DNA of 64,000 nt from Beroe forskalii (taxonomy: Eukaryota; Ctenophora; Nuda; Beroida; Beroidae). Each line of letters begins with the position of its first letter. The first letter of the stretch is position 1. The translations under genes were made by a program, and so were the position numbers. Positions 62,018 to 64,000 of this stretch are shown in pieces. The stretch spans positions 1 to 64,000 of the forward strand of contig WFMF01000252.1 in NCBI GenBank assembly GCA_011033025.1, given 5' to 3'. Below the pieces are notes generated by a model that was given only the letters and a program-made list of their open reading frames with translations, had not been told where the DNA came from and ran no database searches.

Positions 62018-62376
62018 CTGCGGAGATAGAGTACTTTTAGTTTGATTTTAATGTGCGCACTGGTCGGTAGGCCAGCTTTTATTAACAGGTAGAATGTGTT
62101 TCAAGTTCCAATAAATCCCATGTATACGACGCGTTTCTCTACAAAAATAGAACTTGACACACTTTTTGATGAAAGAATATCATAATTGTTGACGCAAACA
62201 CCCATCAGTAATAATTCATGATGATCAACTGATGATCAAATTTAGATTTATGAAGGAGCAATTTACAATCACGTGGAGTAGACTTTCACTGTCAGCAAGT
62301 TCATTTTCATTACGTTTCCTATTCAGTCTGCAGCACTTTCCAGCTGATAGCAACGAAATCTATCTCATTTTGAAAT
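62018..62376. other. Non-coding, duplicate of 49,451-49,760
   Basis: Conserved between duplicates, including the run TTATGAAGGAGCAATTTACA and TTTCACTGTCAGCAAGTTCA. It separates the minus-strand MAM gene from the plus-strand coiled-coil gene and could hold a shared promoter, though no motif proves it. Confidence 0.4.
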
Positions 62377-62456
62377 TTGACATGGGATGCACACAAAGTC
62401 AAAAGTGAAGAAACACATCATACAAGCACTGGCAGAATTGTCAATAAGGTCAACAG

Positions 62457-62655
62457 CATGGCAGAAAAGCTCCAGAAGGACAACTCGGACCTAAGGGTCG
62501 AGGCGTGGACCCTGAGGGACGAGAATTTCCTTCTCAAAAAGGAGAACGCACGACTCCGGAAGGCAGCTAGGGAGGCCTTCCTGCGAGAGGGGGTAGAAGA
62601 AGTTCTGAAAAGAACACAGAGCTGGAAATATCAGATAAGCCAAACGATAGGGAAT
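62457..62655 (+). pseudogene. Coiled-coil repeat S1, second copy, one base missing near the end
   Basis: Reads [40 protein letters not shown] and [11 protein letters not shown], intact where the copy at 49,839 is broken. It loses a base at ctgaaaagaac versus ctgaagaggaac, so its tail is out of frame. Confidence 0.5.
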
Positions 62656-62688
62656 AGCAGTTGAAAGGCTAGAGAAAGAAATTCTCTA

Positions 62689-63170
62689 AACCATGGGTTG
62701 CACACAGAGTCAAGAATGAGGTGGAGACACTTCTCTCCAAATTAAAGAGAGAAAATTCCGATTTACGAGTGGAGGCTTGGCACCTCCGCTGTGAGAACCA
62801 GAGCCTCTGCGAAGAGAACACGAGGCTGAAGAAGGCAGCAAAGGTAACGCTGTTGAAGGAGAGAGTAGAAGAAGTTATCGAGGACAACATAAAGTTGGTC
62901 CAGGCGATAGATGCCATGTTTATCCAGCAGAATGGAGAAAGAGCGATTGGAGAGGGGGTAGTAGGTGAAAGAACAGAAGAATGGGTAGGAAAAGAAGGAA
63001 AAGAGCCGAGATACGAACACCCGGCACAGGAAAAACCTCAGGAATCCAGTGGTCGTACGAGCAAATTACTACGGTACGACAGCGGCAGTCCTACGCAAGT
63101 CCTGCAACAGTACTCCGGTGGAACACCAAATAACAAAAATTATCTTGTCCAAGATAAAAATCCATCATGA
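62689..63170 (+). CDS. Coiled-coil repeat S2, second copy, with a different C-terminal part
   Basis: Reads [56 protein letters not shown], then an unrelated low-complexity tail FIQQNGERAIGEGVVGERTE up to a stop at 63,170. Homology to 50,068-50,306 ends exactly at the IDAM codons. Not recognised as a known family. Confidence 0.45.
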
Positions 63171-64000
63171 TGATTGCATCAAATTGACATTTCACTCACT
63201 TCACACGCTGCATAACGATGGAATGGGTTCACCAGACTGCCTCAAATATTGCCTCATCTCCTTCAAAGCACACCGTCAGGGACAAGTCAACCGCCAGACC
63301 TCAGTGATAAGATACACTATACCAGGAACAGAAAGAGAATTATAGATTGGACACCAAATTGGGTGGCTCTCAGATGGATCAGCGGAAGATGGATTAAATG
63401 GATTTGTAATGTAAATAATGTGAAACTTAAAGAAGAAAGCAGAAAAAAATCCAAGGAAAAATATTTTGAACCGGGAATCCTTGTTTTATTTGTTCAGTTG
63501 CTGGGGGATGTCGAAGAGAATTTGAAAATGAATTATTCTACAGAGAATCTTAATGGGGACAATTACAAAATAAGGCAACCTCTACTGCATCAGACAAGTT
63601 AACCATCAGGAGAAATACACGAAACAGGAAGAGGAAAAGTGATCATGAGCTAGAAAGGAATAATCATCAGAAAGTCGATGTGAATTTGAAAAATTCGTGT
63701 TTTTAATTACAAAATCTGTTCATTGTTTTTAAGGTCTAAAGTCTTTCTTGATTATATCGTAGCTTATAGTATTTGTTATTGACCCTCTGTTTCTAATCAA
63801 CTTATCTGATCCTATTTATTGACTATGAAAATATTCTTTAAATTCTATAGAAGTACTGTAATAAATGGTAAAACGGCTATTATTTTGTTCTGGGAATACT
63901 TGGGAAACTTAATAAAGTAATATACAATGTAAGCCATTATAAGGTATTGTTCTGTGCAATTTCACTATTGGTTCGAGGGAAGGTACGGAATTGTTTCCGC
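63171..64000. other. Nothing supported
   Basis: Short plus-strand frames at 63,249-63,602 lack recognisable motifs. AT-rich towards the end. Confidence 0.45.

Noticed and set aside
59116..60487. Regular 30-bp repeats resembling a CRISPR array, and long minus-strand frames ([10 protein letters not shown])n
   Set aside because: The units are contiguous with no spacers, the host is a eukaryote, and the open frame only reflects a 30-bp (multiple of three) unit.
63249..63602. 117-codon plus-strand frame near the window end
   Set aside because: No recognisable motif, no splice or start context, and AT-rich flanks; kept only as unsupported.

Overview
This window is animal genomic DNA, most likely from a marine invertebrate and perhaps a cnidarian or another early-branching animal. 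Genes are split by GT-AG introns of about 150-600 bp, there is a 100-N scaffold gap at 57,864-57,963, and mobile elements and minisatellites are abundant. The species cannot be fixed from the sequence alone.

Almost the whole window is one very large minus-strand gene, or a tandem array of related genes, read from about 62.0 kb down to about 5.5 kb. It encodes an extracellular mosaic of roughly twenty MAM domains joined by LDL-receptor class A (LDLa) modules and four Ig-like domains. Each MAM is usually split into exon A (CDFE...GP..DHT), exon B ([11 protein letters not shown]...FWYHM.G) and exon C (GDIAIDDI....C). Most A/B junctions are phase 1. Two MAMs carry foreign domains at exactly this A/B intron: a ricin-type beta-trefoil lectin (11.8-12.4 kb) and two kringles (17.9-18.7 kb). 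No signal peptide, membrane segment or stop exon is visible, so both gene ends are missing.

Two large duplications complicate the locus. The 21.3-28.9 kb block is repeated at 28.9-38.0 kb, and the 46.3-50.3 kb block is repeated at 57.96-62.9 kb, starting directly after the N gap. The second pair may be an unpurged alternative haplotype. The 6.2-6.7 kb and 28.9-29.7 kb stretches look like poorly polished sequence.

Non-coding DNA holds a hAT-like element with a perfect 8-bp target duplication (8,092-10,344), two MITEs, a 4-kb foldback element with long inverted ends (50,452-54,422), broken LINE copies facing each other (54.5-56.9 kb), and a plus-strand coiled-coil gene family present in two or three damaged copies (49.8, 57.0 and 62.4 kb).

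Two patterns look most novel. First, DNA 'cloverleafs': an outer inverted repeat enclosing two or three GC-rich hairpins, seen at seven or more places and mobile by presence/absence between the duplicated blocks. Second, minisatellites whose repeat unit contains an exon edge together with its splice donor or acceptor, seen at nine or more exon junctions.
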